The position numbers were made by a program, and so were the translations under genes. A stretch of DNA of 64,000 bases from Phalacrocorax aristotelis (taxonomy: Eukaryota > Chordata > Aves > Suliformes > Phalacrocoracidae): NCBI RefSeq assembly GCF_949628215.1, contig NC_134276.1, positions 103,225,256-103,289,255 of the forward strand, written 5' to 3'. The stretch's first letter is position 1, and each line of letters opens with the position of its first letter. Under the pieces are notes generated by a model. It had not been told where the DNA came from and searched no databases. It saw only the letters and a program-made list of their open reading frames with translations. This document shows, piece after piece, positions 12,981-25,400 of this stretch.

Positions 12981-13023
12981 TGGTGCCGGAGCGCAGCGGT
13001 GCGGGGGTCCGGTGCTCGGCGGG

Positions 13024-13471
13024 ATGTTCCGCAAGGCGCGGAGGGTGAACGTGCGGAAGCGGAACGACTCGGAGGAGGAGGACGAGGAGCGAGACGAGGA
13101 GCTGCCTCAGGAGCCAGTGGCCGGGGCGGCGGGGGAAGGGCCCGGCGAGGCCTCCATGGCGCTGGCGGCGGGCGCCGGGCTCCTGCCGCTGCCCGCCGGC
13201 TGCGTGCCCCTCGCCCTGCCCGGTAGCCCCGCGGCCTTCGCCTGCGCCGCGGGCTACGGCGCGGCTCTAGGCTTGGGGCTGGGCTTGGTGGGAGGCGACA
13301 GGCCAGGCCTGGGGCCTCTGCCGGCCCCCGCCTTCCTGCCCCCGCCGCCGCCGCCGCCGCAGCAGGGCAACGGGCTGCCGGGGTCCGGGCGCCCCAAGGA
13401 GAAGAAGCGGCCGCGGGAGAACAAAGAGGTGCCGCGGGCCAGCCTGCTCAGCTTCCAGGACGAGGAGGAGG
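13024..13471 (+). CDS. PAXBP1: PAXBP1 exon 1 (coding part)
   Basis: Encodes residues 1-149 plus the first base of codon 150; the donor is GGTGAGG (GT at 13472). It has the conserved basic N-terminus and acidic run, then a very GC-rich Ala/Gly/Leu/Pro segment with a CCG-repeat-coded run of seven prolines (residues 106-112), then the conserved PRASLLSFQDEEE end. The middle differs from the human exon and accounts for most of the extra length. Confidence 0.95.
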
Positions 13472-16400
13472 GTGAGGCGGCGGGCTGCCCGGCCTTTGGC
13501 CTCCGCCTGCTGGGGCGGGAGGGGACCCGGAGCTGGGGGGCTTGCAGCGGGCCTCCCACCGTCGTCTGCGCACCCCCCAGCCCCCCACCCCGAGAGAGCC
13601 GGGGGCCTTGTTTGTTTATTTTTAATGGCGGTCGGGCCGCCCCGTGTGACATGGGGGTGATGAGGGGTCGCCTAAGAGGGGGTTTGAATCGCCCCGCCGG
13701 TTTGAGTGAGGTCTAACGGGCTAGATCGCCCCTGCTTCTGTACTGCGGGCCTGGCCGACTGTTGCACCCACGCGTGTTGCGCTCGCCGCAGCTGGGTGGG
13801 TTGCTGGTCAGGGCGCGGGCTTTAGCCTGAGCTGGGTGTGTGAGGCAGCGGGTGCTAGGCCCAGCGGCTGTGCAGCCCCCCTGCCTCCCCCCAGCACCAG
13901 CAGCGCTGGTTGAGGAGCATCTTTCCAGCGGCTTTGTGTCCAGTTCGTTCTGGCGTTCGCAGGTCACGTTGGGCTGCCCGTTGTCCGAGCAAGCTGCGTA
14001 TGAAGCCGTGGGTGTTTTGTTGCAGAGTTAGTTCATCCAGCTGTCTGCCAGGTTCATTAGATTAACCATCACAAATAGTAGAAGTGGTTGAGCAGTTTCT
14101 GGACCTCGGCTTTTGGAAAAATAGCATAGTTGTGTTTGTACAGTGCCTCAGCTAATAATTCTGGATTCCAGCAGGTACTGTGCTCATGAATTGGTCCATT
14201 CACACTCAGAGAATCTGATTATGGACAACAGTTATTACATATTAAAAATTACCAAAAAACAATCAAAACCCACTCAAACTCCAGAGTTCGTTGCATCTGA
14301 GAGGTTCAGGGTGAATGAAAATGAGGAGCTTATTTTTGTGATAGCTTTTGTCAGCAGGAGAGTTAGTATGCATTTTGAATTTTCTTAGAAGGAATTCTCC
14401 TGTAATCGCCGGAATTTGGATTCTAAGACTTAGTGATTTGAAATCTTGATAGAAATACCGGACATGTGGAATTACAGCATAGACTTAAATCTAAGCACTT
14501 TTGGATTTCCTACATTAAACTTTAATTATTTGGGTTTTTTCTGTGCTGTTTAGTTCTTGAACTTTTTGCATGCCTTTTGGTAGGTGGTAGTGCTGCAGGC
14601 ATTCAAACTGGTAGTACAACCAAAACCAGCCATTCCCATACTCATTAGCTGTGCGTATGTGTTGCTGTGAAAAGACTGTTGACCCAAAAAAAGATTACAA
14701 CGGTCAGATTGTGTGTGTACCCTTTCGTGGAACTTCTGCCTTGCTTTTCTCTGACTGTGCTGTGAGTGGGATGAATACACTTGAAAATGACTACAAAAAG
14801 GCCCAGTAGATGCGAGTCCACATGCAAGGATATGGGACTGGTTTTGTTGCAACTCTGCAAATGTAAAGTCACATTAAATTATGTTGTTAGTGGCATTTAT
14901 TAAGTTCTAAGTACAAAATTAAGCCATTTAATAGGTAAGTATGCTTCTTTGTAGGTCTAACGTAATGTTTTCCAACTTTTTTTTAAAGAAACTGAAGAAG
15001 TTTTTAAAGTGAAGAAATCAAGTTACAGCAAAAAGATTGTAAAACAATTGAAGAAAGAATACAAAGAAGACCTCGAAAAATCAAAAGTTAGAACAGAAGT
15101 CAATTCTCCAACAGACGGTAAGTGCAAAACTGACTAACTTTTGTAATGGGAAAGATGAAGTATTGTAAATACAAATTACTTGTCTTCAAGGTGAATTCTT
15201 AGTCTTTTTAGAAGATTTAGCATTTGGAAGTGAAGTAAAGCATGCATTAAATATGTTCATTTGAAACTTACAAACGCTGTTCTGAAGCTAGTAGAGTTCT
15301 TTGATTCTCATGGGGAAATTAATGTAGAAGGATGAAATTTCTCAGCTACATGTACTGTTGTCAGTAGACCTCAGTACTTTCTGTTTCAGCTATGTTTGTC
15401 AGATGAGTTTCTTCCTACAGAATTAGGAAGGAATTAAATTAGTTTAGAACTGTGTCTGGAGCTTATCTGACAGGATGTGTCCTCGTAATGCATCATCTTG
15501 AAAAGAAAGATTTTTGGGGTGAGCAGAGTGATGTTCTCTGTTATTAAGTAAATTACTCAACAGCTGCTTGTTTCAGGACTTGGACCTTAGAGTAGACTTG
15601 ATGATTAAGATGACAGGATGAAAGTGTTGGAGCAGAAGGATCTTCTAACAATGTACAGTCCTCCAGAGCTTGGGGAATAGGGCCTGGGATGTCAATTTCA
15701 TTGCACTTCTGCTGTTGGTTTTTGGGAAGCATATTGATTCTTTTTCCAGCTAGGTTTTTCTGTAGAGTAATAACCTATAACACTATAAGCACAAGCTGAC
15801 AGGCTTATGATCTAAATATTGCAATATTTAAATATGCTGAAGCATATGAGAGTCGAACATGGTCCCATGCAGAAAATTGCCCTTTTTAAAGTCAATTAAA
15901 TTAGTCTTCTAAAAAGGCTTTGTCTGCATTTAAAAAAACCCACAAATTCTTTCTTATTAGAATCTCTAAGTTGCTTATGTGGGAGTATGGGGCATAAGCA
16001 AAACCAGGAATTATAATTTCTGTGGCTAATGTTCAGGTGAACTGTGGAAACCTGGATGTGAATTCTTGCTTCTGCCACAAAGATCCTTAAAAAAATTGCA
16101 TTTTGCACATGGCTAGTGTGTGCTTATTTTCTCTTTATCTGTTTTGCAGTCTCTGTAGTTGGTTTGGTTATAATGCAAAGACCTCGTAGCTGCGACTGAG
16201 TCAGTAGTCTGGCTTCTGTAAAAAAATGCTGAAGTCTGCAAACTCAGATATGTGCAACTTGGATTGGATAGCTGGATTTAACATGTTTTTTATGTAATAT
16301 TTGAACCTGCTGCCTGTATCTGTATGTTACCTAGCTAACGTAGGGTAATGTTGCACGCAGCCCAAGAGGAAAATGAAAGGGCTCTTTTGAAATGAGTGTG

Positions 16401-19400
16401 TTCTTGTGGAAAGACTTGCTGTAACACAAACAGAGCTTTCTAATTACATGTGTAAGAGGCTGTGTGAAGGCTGCACGTCTGATCTTAATTATTGAGTTCC
16501 CTCATGTTTTTTAATACTTGGCAATATGTAGAATTTTTAGAGGTGGTTGGGGTGTCTGCTTTGTCAAATTTTATTTTGAGGGGATGTCAGTGACTTAATC
16601 AGAGCTAGGAAGGCATGTTTTACTAGATCTCAGACAACAAAATTATCATTTAACTTTTTAATTTGATTTTTACTTTTGGTGGTTAGACCTTAAAAATACT
16701 TCCAGGTGGTCTTTATAAAAAGAGTAAAACATGGGCTTTGTTGTCTCACCAGTCGAACCACTGCTAGAAAAGACAGGACAGATTAAGGATATAGGTCAAG
16801 AAGATGGGACTGCAAACAGTGAGCATGGTGAAGAAGAAATGGAAGTTGAAAGCGAGAAGGAAGAAGAAAAACCAAAAGCTGGTGGGGCTTTTTCAAGTGC
16901 TCTGTCATCACTGAATGTTCTCCGCCCAGGTTGGTTATTGTAACGTGTCTGATATGTTAACAAATGCTTTAGCCAGCATTTACAGCAGACTGATGTGTTT
17001 GAGAGATGAGGAAATACTTTCCAGCATTATATCCAGTATCTGAGAATTCAGGAAACTGCTACTTCCCAAAGCTGTTCAATTTTACAAGCCTTATGAGAGA
17101 AAATGTTTTACTGTAGAATGCTTCATCTTGATCTCAGAGCAGGAATTTGTCTCTCAAATTCCTTGACAAAACTGTTAAGAAAATCTAGATTTGGAATAGG
17201 TGACTTGAAATGGATTTTAACTGCTTTCAATTAAAATTCTTTCTTTAGTTCAGATGTCTCAGTTACAGGTCTGCAAGATATCTCAAATGTTTTCCTATCT
17301 CGTTTTGCCTAATGATGTTCAAGTCGGGCCCTGCGGCCAAAGAAATCAGTCTGAGAAAGTATTTTTGAAACTAGTTTACAAATTGTTAGCTAAATCATGG
17401 TAGCCTGCTCCCCAAATAGAAGGTTGATGTCCTGGGTCCACAGTCTTGGCCATATTTAAATGGAAAAAGAACTTCCTAGTTGACTCCCAAATAATTTTTA
17501 CTTTTAGGGATAATCGCAAAGTGGTGCGATATGTACGTTGTTGCATCTCTAAAGATATTGCTGGCTTGACTAGAGTATCTCATGTCAAGTATAAAGAGAA
17601 TCTGAAATTTAACCTTTTGTGCGTGCCTAATCAAAGGTGTGGTAAAAATTATTCACGTTTCAAAAAATTTATTTTTGGAGACTGTTCTTTATGACTTATG
17701 TAAGTTGCATTAATTTTGTGCTAGAGGTTTTAGATTTTTTTAATTAGGTCAGCTTTTCTTGTTTCCCTTTGATTGTATAGTCTTTTCATATTAGATTTGT
17801 CTGGTTTAGTGCCCTCTTAATCTCTGAGCTGCCATCATATTTTGAAATGGCCAGTGTTTTTTGTTCCCCGAAATAAGAAGAGTTGGGAGCAATATCAGGA
17901 TGGGAAGTGACAGAGTCAAGAATCTTGTTTCCTTCATCCCTTTACAATAGTCAGCTCCTGTCAAGGGCTTCCTGTTCTTTAGGAATATTTCCCATAGGAA
18001 CACCAAGCTCCTGCTCTTACGGCACATGAGCTGCTGGAAGCAGAGCCAGGCTTTTTGGGAAAGATGCCAGCCTTGAGGGTTTCTGGTCAGAAAGTTTGCA
18101 TGTGCAGCTTGTGAGTTGCTTGCAAATGTTTCTGTGAGTATGGATTTTTTTTTTCCCTCTCATTTTTTTCTGTTTGCAAAGATGATTTGGTAGGGTGGCA
18201 AAGATGAGTAATAAGAAGTCGTAATACCTGTTTCGTTGCAGTGGTTGTTTAACGGTGCAAACGTCTGTCTCTAGGAGAAATTCCAGATGCTGCTTTTATT
18301 CATGCCGCTAGGAAAAAGCGTCAAATGGCTCGTGAACTCGGAGACTTTACTCCCGTTGACAGTGAACCAGGTAAAGGCCGCCTTGTTCGAGAAGATGAAA
18401 ATGATGCCAGTGATGATGAAGATGATGACGAGAAGAGGAGGATAGTTTTTACAGTGAAGGAAAAATCCCAAAGGCAAAAGATTGCTGAGGAAATAGGTAA
18501 AACCTTTTTAGAAGGAAAACTGATAAAGGTTTTCACTGTTTTCACTGCAAGTGCTCCCATTTGACATTTTTAAACAGCGCGTTTTTTTCAAACAGGCATG
18601 AATCTGGAGTTGTATTCCATTTCTAAGGAGAAGTACTGCATAAAGGAATCTCTACAAAATTTTGAGCACAAACTATGGTCCTGTGCTTAGAAGCATGCAA
18701 CTCTACTGAGTCTGGTAGAAACTTATGCTAAGGATCAGTTAGTATTGTTTCCGTATTTTGGTTTTTAGGAAGTATATAGTTGTGAAAAGAAAAACACTAG
18801 TTCTTCCATATAGCATTCTTCTTGCTGACAAGTGGATGAAATAACTTTTTTGGAAAAAGGGAATTAGTAAGATATATAGGATTTGAATGTTAGAGGGTTT
18901 TACTGGCAGTTAATTGCAAATTCACCCGTTGGGGTTTTTTAAGTGGAACTTTGGTGATAATAATTTATAGGCTAGCATCCTTAATTCCTTGTGAAGAGGA
19001 AAGGAGGATGCACTGAGATGTTCGCACAGAAGCATGGTCTCTCAGGTTTTTGAACTCATGGCCCTTACTATGAATACATTATCTTCTCCTTGTTATCTGT
19101 CTGTTTCACTCGTATTAAGGTATTGAGGGAAGCGATGATGAAGCACTGGTGGCAGGGGAGCAAGATGAAGAACTCAGTAGATGGGAGCAAGAACAGATAC
19201 GGAAAGGAATCAACATACCTCAGGCATGTATTTAGTTGTGAACTCTTTGGTTTGTTTCTGCATATATGGGGTAAATCCGTTACAAACTTGGGTAGTTTAG
19301 AGAAGGCTGTTTGTGGTGCTGTTAATCAGCATTTATTTGCAGCCTAAAACACAGCTAGAATAATGCCACCTAGAAGAGATCTCTCCTTGTTTATCATTGG

Positions 19401-22400
19401 GTTTGCAGAGTCTGTAAACAGTGTGTGTTTCTCTGTTCTTTCTGTATCTTGTGTTGCAGCATAGAGTTGGAATTTGTAGCAGGTTGTATCATACGTTGTC
19501 TGTGCATTCATAGTGAATTTGTCACTCAGTTGATGATGATAGGGATTTTTAAAAAAAAAAATTAGCAAAATTGCAGCCAAACACTGACTCGAAGAACCTA
19601 CGTCATTCTATTAAATAGTCTTAGCAAAATCTAGTATAGTCCTAAACACTTGGTTATTATAGGAGTTACAGGCTGGTTAAAATTGTCCTTTAGTAACTTG
19701 TTACAAGTATAAATTTTTATTATTATAATGATACTAAGAGTTTGTCCATTTAATAAGGTGTTTATGAGGGAATTTTTCTTCCACCCTAGGTGATGAAAGT
19801 TCTACACTTGATAATTACATTTTGTAAATGTGCCCACCTACATTTTTCATTTTATAACATTTGAGATGTGAAAGAAAATAAGTTTCTCCCTTCTTTAAAG
19901 TCTAATGTAGTACAACTGCATTTCTTCTTTTATTAGGTTCAACCAAGTCAGCCTGCTGAAGTGAATAATCTGTACTACCAGAACACTTACCAGACACTGT
20001 CTTATGGTTCATCGTATGGCATTCCATACACTTATGCTGCATATGGATCATCAGAAACCAAGTCTCAAAAAACAGATAATACAGTTCCTTTCAAAACTCC
20101 CAGTAATGAGATGACTCCTGTTACTATTGATTTGGTAAAGAAACAGCTTAAAGACAGGTAGGACAGACCATCTTTTTAGACTTAAAGACCTGTCCCCTAG
20201 CTTTCTGTTCCTCAGGCGTCTTTTAGTCTCGGTGAGCAAACACAGAGTTTCATCGCTGGAAAAGTACTGACTGGCACATCCATTAAAAAAAATAAAAAGG
20301 CAAACAAAAAAAAAGCTCAAAGTGAAGATGACGTTGACACTTTGTTCGAAAATCTCCTTGGATTGCTTCCCTGGAAGTGAAGCTTTAAATATGAGGCCAT
20401 TGATCTTGTTGAAGACAGGTCTGAGTTGCATCTTCTGGACACTGCACAGTCTTATAGTCAAGAATTGAAAGGCCAGTGAGGTGTTTAGCTTGTCACGTTG
20501 CATTCTTTTAAACTGTGAATCAGATTTTTCCCCTTCAGTAGCTAAAGAATTTAGATTTTAGTGTATACAGGGTTGTTTGGTTTTTTTGGTTTAAACACTG
20601 TAATCTGCTTGTCAGGTACGCAAAAGGTCCTACTGAATGAACAACCCAATTGCAGTGAGAAATCATTTGTAATGAACCGCTTGCACTTTACATGTCTTCA
20701 AAATTGGTTTGTATGCCCCTTGTAGTGTTACAGTCTTTGACAGTGAATCAAGTTAGTAGAGGAATAACGCTGCTTTGTATAAGCTATAGTTCTCCCTGCC
20801 CTTCCCCACCCCAAAACCTTTCCCTCCCTGTTCTACTTCAGGGCCAGCCTTGTGCTATGCTAAGCGCTATCAACTCCTGTAAAAATTTGTGGGAGTGGGC
20901 AGTGCAATGCACTCAGCATAGTCTAGCAAATTAATTTAAACCATCAGCCTTGCTATTTATGTAGGCAGGGAAGAAAGGGACAAATGAAAGTTAGAGAATA
21001 TGTCTTTGCAGTATTTCCCATATATAGACTTGGTACTTGCACTGTCTGTTTAATATCTCAATGGTCTGAAATATACAGAGTTTTGGATGTAAATTTGCTA
21101 TTTATCCATTGCCCTTCAGGTTGGACTCTATGAAAGAATTGCACAAAGCTAATCGGCAGCAATATGAGAAACATCAGCAAAGCCGAGAGGACTCTACCAA
21201 GGCAATTGAAAGATTAGAAGGGTCTTCTGGGGGTATTGGTGAACAGTATAAGTTTTTGCAAGAAATGCGAGGGTATGTCCAAGACTTGCTTGAGTGTTTC
21301 AGTGAAAAGGTAAGGATGCAAAAACATTCATCTTTTTTCACAAAAAAAAAAAAAGTAGGGACTCTTAATACATGCCAAACACCACATCTCCCTCTGTTTT
21401 TGAAAAAAGTCCCCTGAGAACATATTCTTCCAAAGGTTTGGTTATTCAAGGGTTGAAAAGATAACTTTTCATCATGCTAAGTTGGTTATCAGACACCTCT
21501 CTTTCACAGTGTTAGAGATCACTGACTTCAGATTGCCTAAAACCACTTTGAGATTGTGTGTCTTTAGGATTTTGTAGATATTCTCGCATTTCAACTTTAC
21601 TCAGATGCTGCTTTTTACTTGCGTTGGATATGAGGTTAACAAAAATAAGGGCTGAATTACAACATTGCTAGTTTCTGGAATGCTTTATGAACACAGTAAC
21701 GAAGACTTGTATTTTGTGTGTTGTTATAAACTTCCTCCTGCCAGGCAGTTTCACATACTTGGTATTGCTTTAGGGTCTGAAGGAGAAAAGTTTTAAAACT
21801 AGTGGAGCTGTCTGAAGACACCCAAACTTAAAAATATGCTTCTTTCATCTAGTGTGATACTTTTGTATATATCTAATTTGGAAACTTAGTCTTTCTTTCT
21901 TATGTTATTCATTATGCTTTAATGACTTACTTTGCTGTAAATATAAGAGGAGCTCCTGAATATATATGTATTTTTCATATATATATATTAGACACATGCA
22001 GGAGCTGTAAAATTCTGTTAGCAGTACATAGGCTATTTCTTTGTTGTCTTCTGACTTGCATACAATGATATATTATCTTCTTAATACATTAGCTGTCAGA
22101 ATTACTTGAGTAGTTGAAGCTACTGCTTACCTAGCTTGTTAGGTGTGGGAGAGGAATATAAAAGCATTCTGGTTGCTAATTGGTTAGTTATTAATTGTCC
22201 AGCATTAGTGGTATTGGGAGAGTCCCATCTTCAGTCCTGTAAGTCGAAGAATAGCTATGTTGTGAACAAAACCAGGAAGCGTGGACCAGTTAATTCACCC
22301 AACTAATTCATCAGTTACAATAGATACTGTTCGCTGAAGCAGCAGTGTTCCTGAGTCTGTATTGGCATTAGCTGTTGAGGGGTAGTAAAGGTACTTTCCT

Positions 22401-25400
22401 TTGGGGCTCTGTCAGTGCTGGTTGCCCATATGCCTAAATTCCCACTTAAAGATAACCTTGTATATTCTTTCTCTGAGATAAACTTGTATTTCGGAAGACA
22501 AGTTAAATGCCTGTATCTATTCAGCATTTCCTTTCTAAAGACCTCTTGTTAAATTTGTTTTGTGATAACTAAACATGATAGCCCATGCTGTCTTGTTCAA
22601 ATATTTGCTTTAAACAAATTGTTTTAGAATGCATCATTCTGAGTATAAGCCAAGTCTTTTAGTCTCCCAGATTTGTGTAAACCAGGTAATAGTGTAACAA
22701 TCTCAGTTTAGTTTGTAGGAAGTTTATCGATCCATCTAGCTAAACTAGTAAATAAAAATAAATCAATTCCAGCTGCTATACAGCAAATTAACTGCTGATA
22801 ATTTAATAAACAGGCTTGTTAAAGTTGCTTTCTTAAAATATACCTTTGCTTTCCTGGTAGTTGGTCTTCTAAGGATTCTACACTTGAACACCTTCCCACC
22901 TTCCCCATACCCCATCTGCAATGCCAGTACATTGAACTTCTAAGGTGTGATTTTTGTCATCTCATGCTTCTTAGGGGCATTCATAGAGTTTTGCTGTTTT
23001 CAGTTGGAGGCTGCTGCAGTACCTGTATGGACAATGAGTTGCAAAATTAGGAGGTGACGTGGTCAGTTTAACAGGAGTGTTTCATTTATTATGATATCAG
23101 TGTCCTATATATTCCTCAGTTCTTTGGCCAGATAATCTGTTTTGGAATTCAGTGCTTTCAGCATGACAAAAGTACTATCAGATTAAATTCAGGACACCAC
23201 AAGGTTTTCTAAAAAGGAGGTGGGGGGAGGGGACAAAATAAAGTAATAAAATCAGTATCAGTTTTTATATAAATGAAATAATGAAATGCAGCAGGATAGT
23301 AAATTCTTATCTTTTGAATGTAGAAATAAATTACCTTCAGCACTTTTGTAGAACCTGACTACTTCATATTTAAAGCGTGTGTGTTTATAATATATAATGT
23401 ATGTGGTTGGCATGATTATAATATACATAAGCATATAAAATGTGTATCCCTATGTGTAATAAAAATACTGTGTGTGTATATATATACACACATACATACA
23501 TGAGCACATATCCTAAATACGTACAAAGCTAGGTCCCTCCCTGTCCTCTCAAATATGATGCTTTGATGCTTTCTCTTTATTTTGTTAGGACTAGTCATGG
23601 TGATTAGTCAAATTCACATTGGTACTGGTCTGAATGAGAAAGTGGTCTGCTGAAGAAGCAGCAGTGGGTTCACAGTACACTTGTCCACTCCTAAAGAGTC
23701 CGTTCCCCTAGAGTTCTCTTGTATGTCTATTGACTTAGTTCCGGAGAACAAAAAACATCATCATAAATTAGACTTTCTTCCCCCTACCATCTTATTTCTG
23801 CACCTATTCACCATGCTTAACCCTTCGCGACCCCTAATCAAGCAAAACCATTTTGTTTGTATTGTTTTGAAGAGATTTTGAATGTTAGAAAGACTTTGCT
23901 TATTGGTAAGGTGCAGCGGAGAGCATAAGGAGGCAGCTATTATGCGAATTTTAGAAATAAGCAATGGGAATGTCAAATCCTCTGATGTTTGGGTTTTTTT
24001 CCCCCCCAAAAAATGATAAAGCCAGTGGAGCAGAAGATGCTTGCTTGACTTCCTTCACAAGTAATTACTGTCAAAATTATGCTTTCCGAGAAGGCTAGAA
24101 AGTGGTAATGGTGTCTTTACATTTTGAGTGTAGGAATATGCAAGGAATACAGAAAGATTAAACTGTTCCAAGCATATCTTTGACAGCACAGTTAGATGAA
24201 CTGTTATGTTACTTGCAAAAGCAAATTATCAAAACACACGGTGTGTGTCAGAGCGGGAGACTTTAACTTAAAATTATGTGTGTCATCTAAATGTTCAGGG
24301 AGCTTTCTACTTTTCCTCTTATACTGTTTCCAGTGAAATAAGAAAAAAAAAAAACCACGAGACACTGAATTAAGGGTATTGACTAAACAAAACACAGTGA
24401 ATGAGAGCTGTAACTTTATAGTAGTTGGTGACATTGTCAGTCACTCATCAACCACAGTGTTGATTATAGAAGAATAGTGGCTTCTAAGTCCCTTGTGTTT
24501 TGAATGGGAAATATTTTGAGTGGATTCATATATCTGAATATATAGCTGGGGCATCCTGAGGCAACTATAGAAAGAACCTCCAGGGATGCTTTGAAAAATT
24601 CTCATTTAACTTTTCAATTTTAGAATTCCCATTATACGCTTAAGAAAAGAAGCTATATTTTCTATGGTAAACTTTAGTAAAACTAGTATTTAATTATTAT
24701 TTCTGTTTTCAAAATTGTCTTAAATTCCAAATATACATTTTCAGTGCTGGGATATTTCCTCTTCCTGTTTCTCTCTACTCTGTTTTCTCCAAAAGAAAGA
24801 TGTACATATTTTGAGTTGGTGCAGAGTTGCTTTCGTTTTAATCCCTGTAGCCCAGTTTATACCACAGAGAGCTAATACTTCTTTCCTTTTAGTATTTCCT
24901 CTGGTGTGTGTGTCATTCTTAGATAGCTGAAATGGCCCTGTAGCTATAATCTTATGTTTTACTGGAGGAGGTTCTCTAGTAGCTGCTGAGTCACATTCTA
25001 AATTACATCAGGAAACAATTTCTGATTCTTTTGTTCTGAAAAAAACTTAATCCTGGATGGTAGGCAGCAAGGAAATATTTGAGCTAAAAAGCTGGAAGAC
25101 TGTGGACTAAGCATATGTCTCGGAGGTAAGGAGGACATGGCTTAAGTGCTCATAGCAAAAGAACTTGCCTTTCCAAATTAAGATTGTGAAAAGTACTGGT
25201 TTGCATTTGAATACTTATAATAATCTAATTTTAACTTGTCCCAGAAAACGAATTTTGGCAAAAGTGAGCAGGGAATCTATTTAATGCCAGGAAATCTGTA
25301 GTTGTTCATCTATTTTTGATATAGTTACTACTGAAATTTAGTCCACTTAAAAAAAAGTGGCAGGTCTGACCCAGCTTAAGTCTGTATCATGCAAAGGTTA

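Larger units (their letters stand above)
12340..13800. promoter_or_regulatory. CpG island and promoter region of PAXBP1
   Basis: The tract is strongly GC-rich with dense CG dinucleotides and covers the 5' leader, exon 1 and the start of intron 1. No TATA box is placed sensibly. An AAGATGG-TGGCGGC motif at about 12714-12727 resembles the YY1-type element usually found just downstream of the start site in housekeeping promoters, so transcription probably begins near 12.69-12.71 kb. That position is inferred. The island is typical of a broadly expressed gene. Confidence 0.8.

Noticed and set aside
12348-13652. Minus-strand frames over the PAXBP1 CpG island (up to 132 codons)
   Set aside because: Composition-driven shadows of the GC-rich promoter and exon 1. 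A divergent non-coding RNA is possible but a protein is not supported.
20051-20503. 150-codon minus-strand frame across PAXBP1 exon 6 and intron 6
   Set aside because: Antisense shadow of a coding exon plus A-rich intron; no recognised protein.
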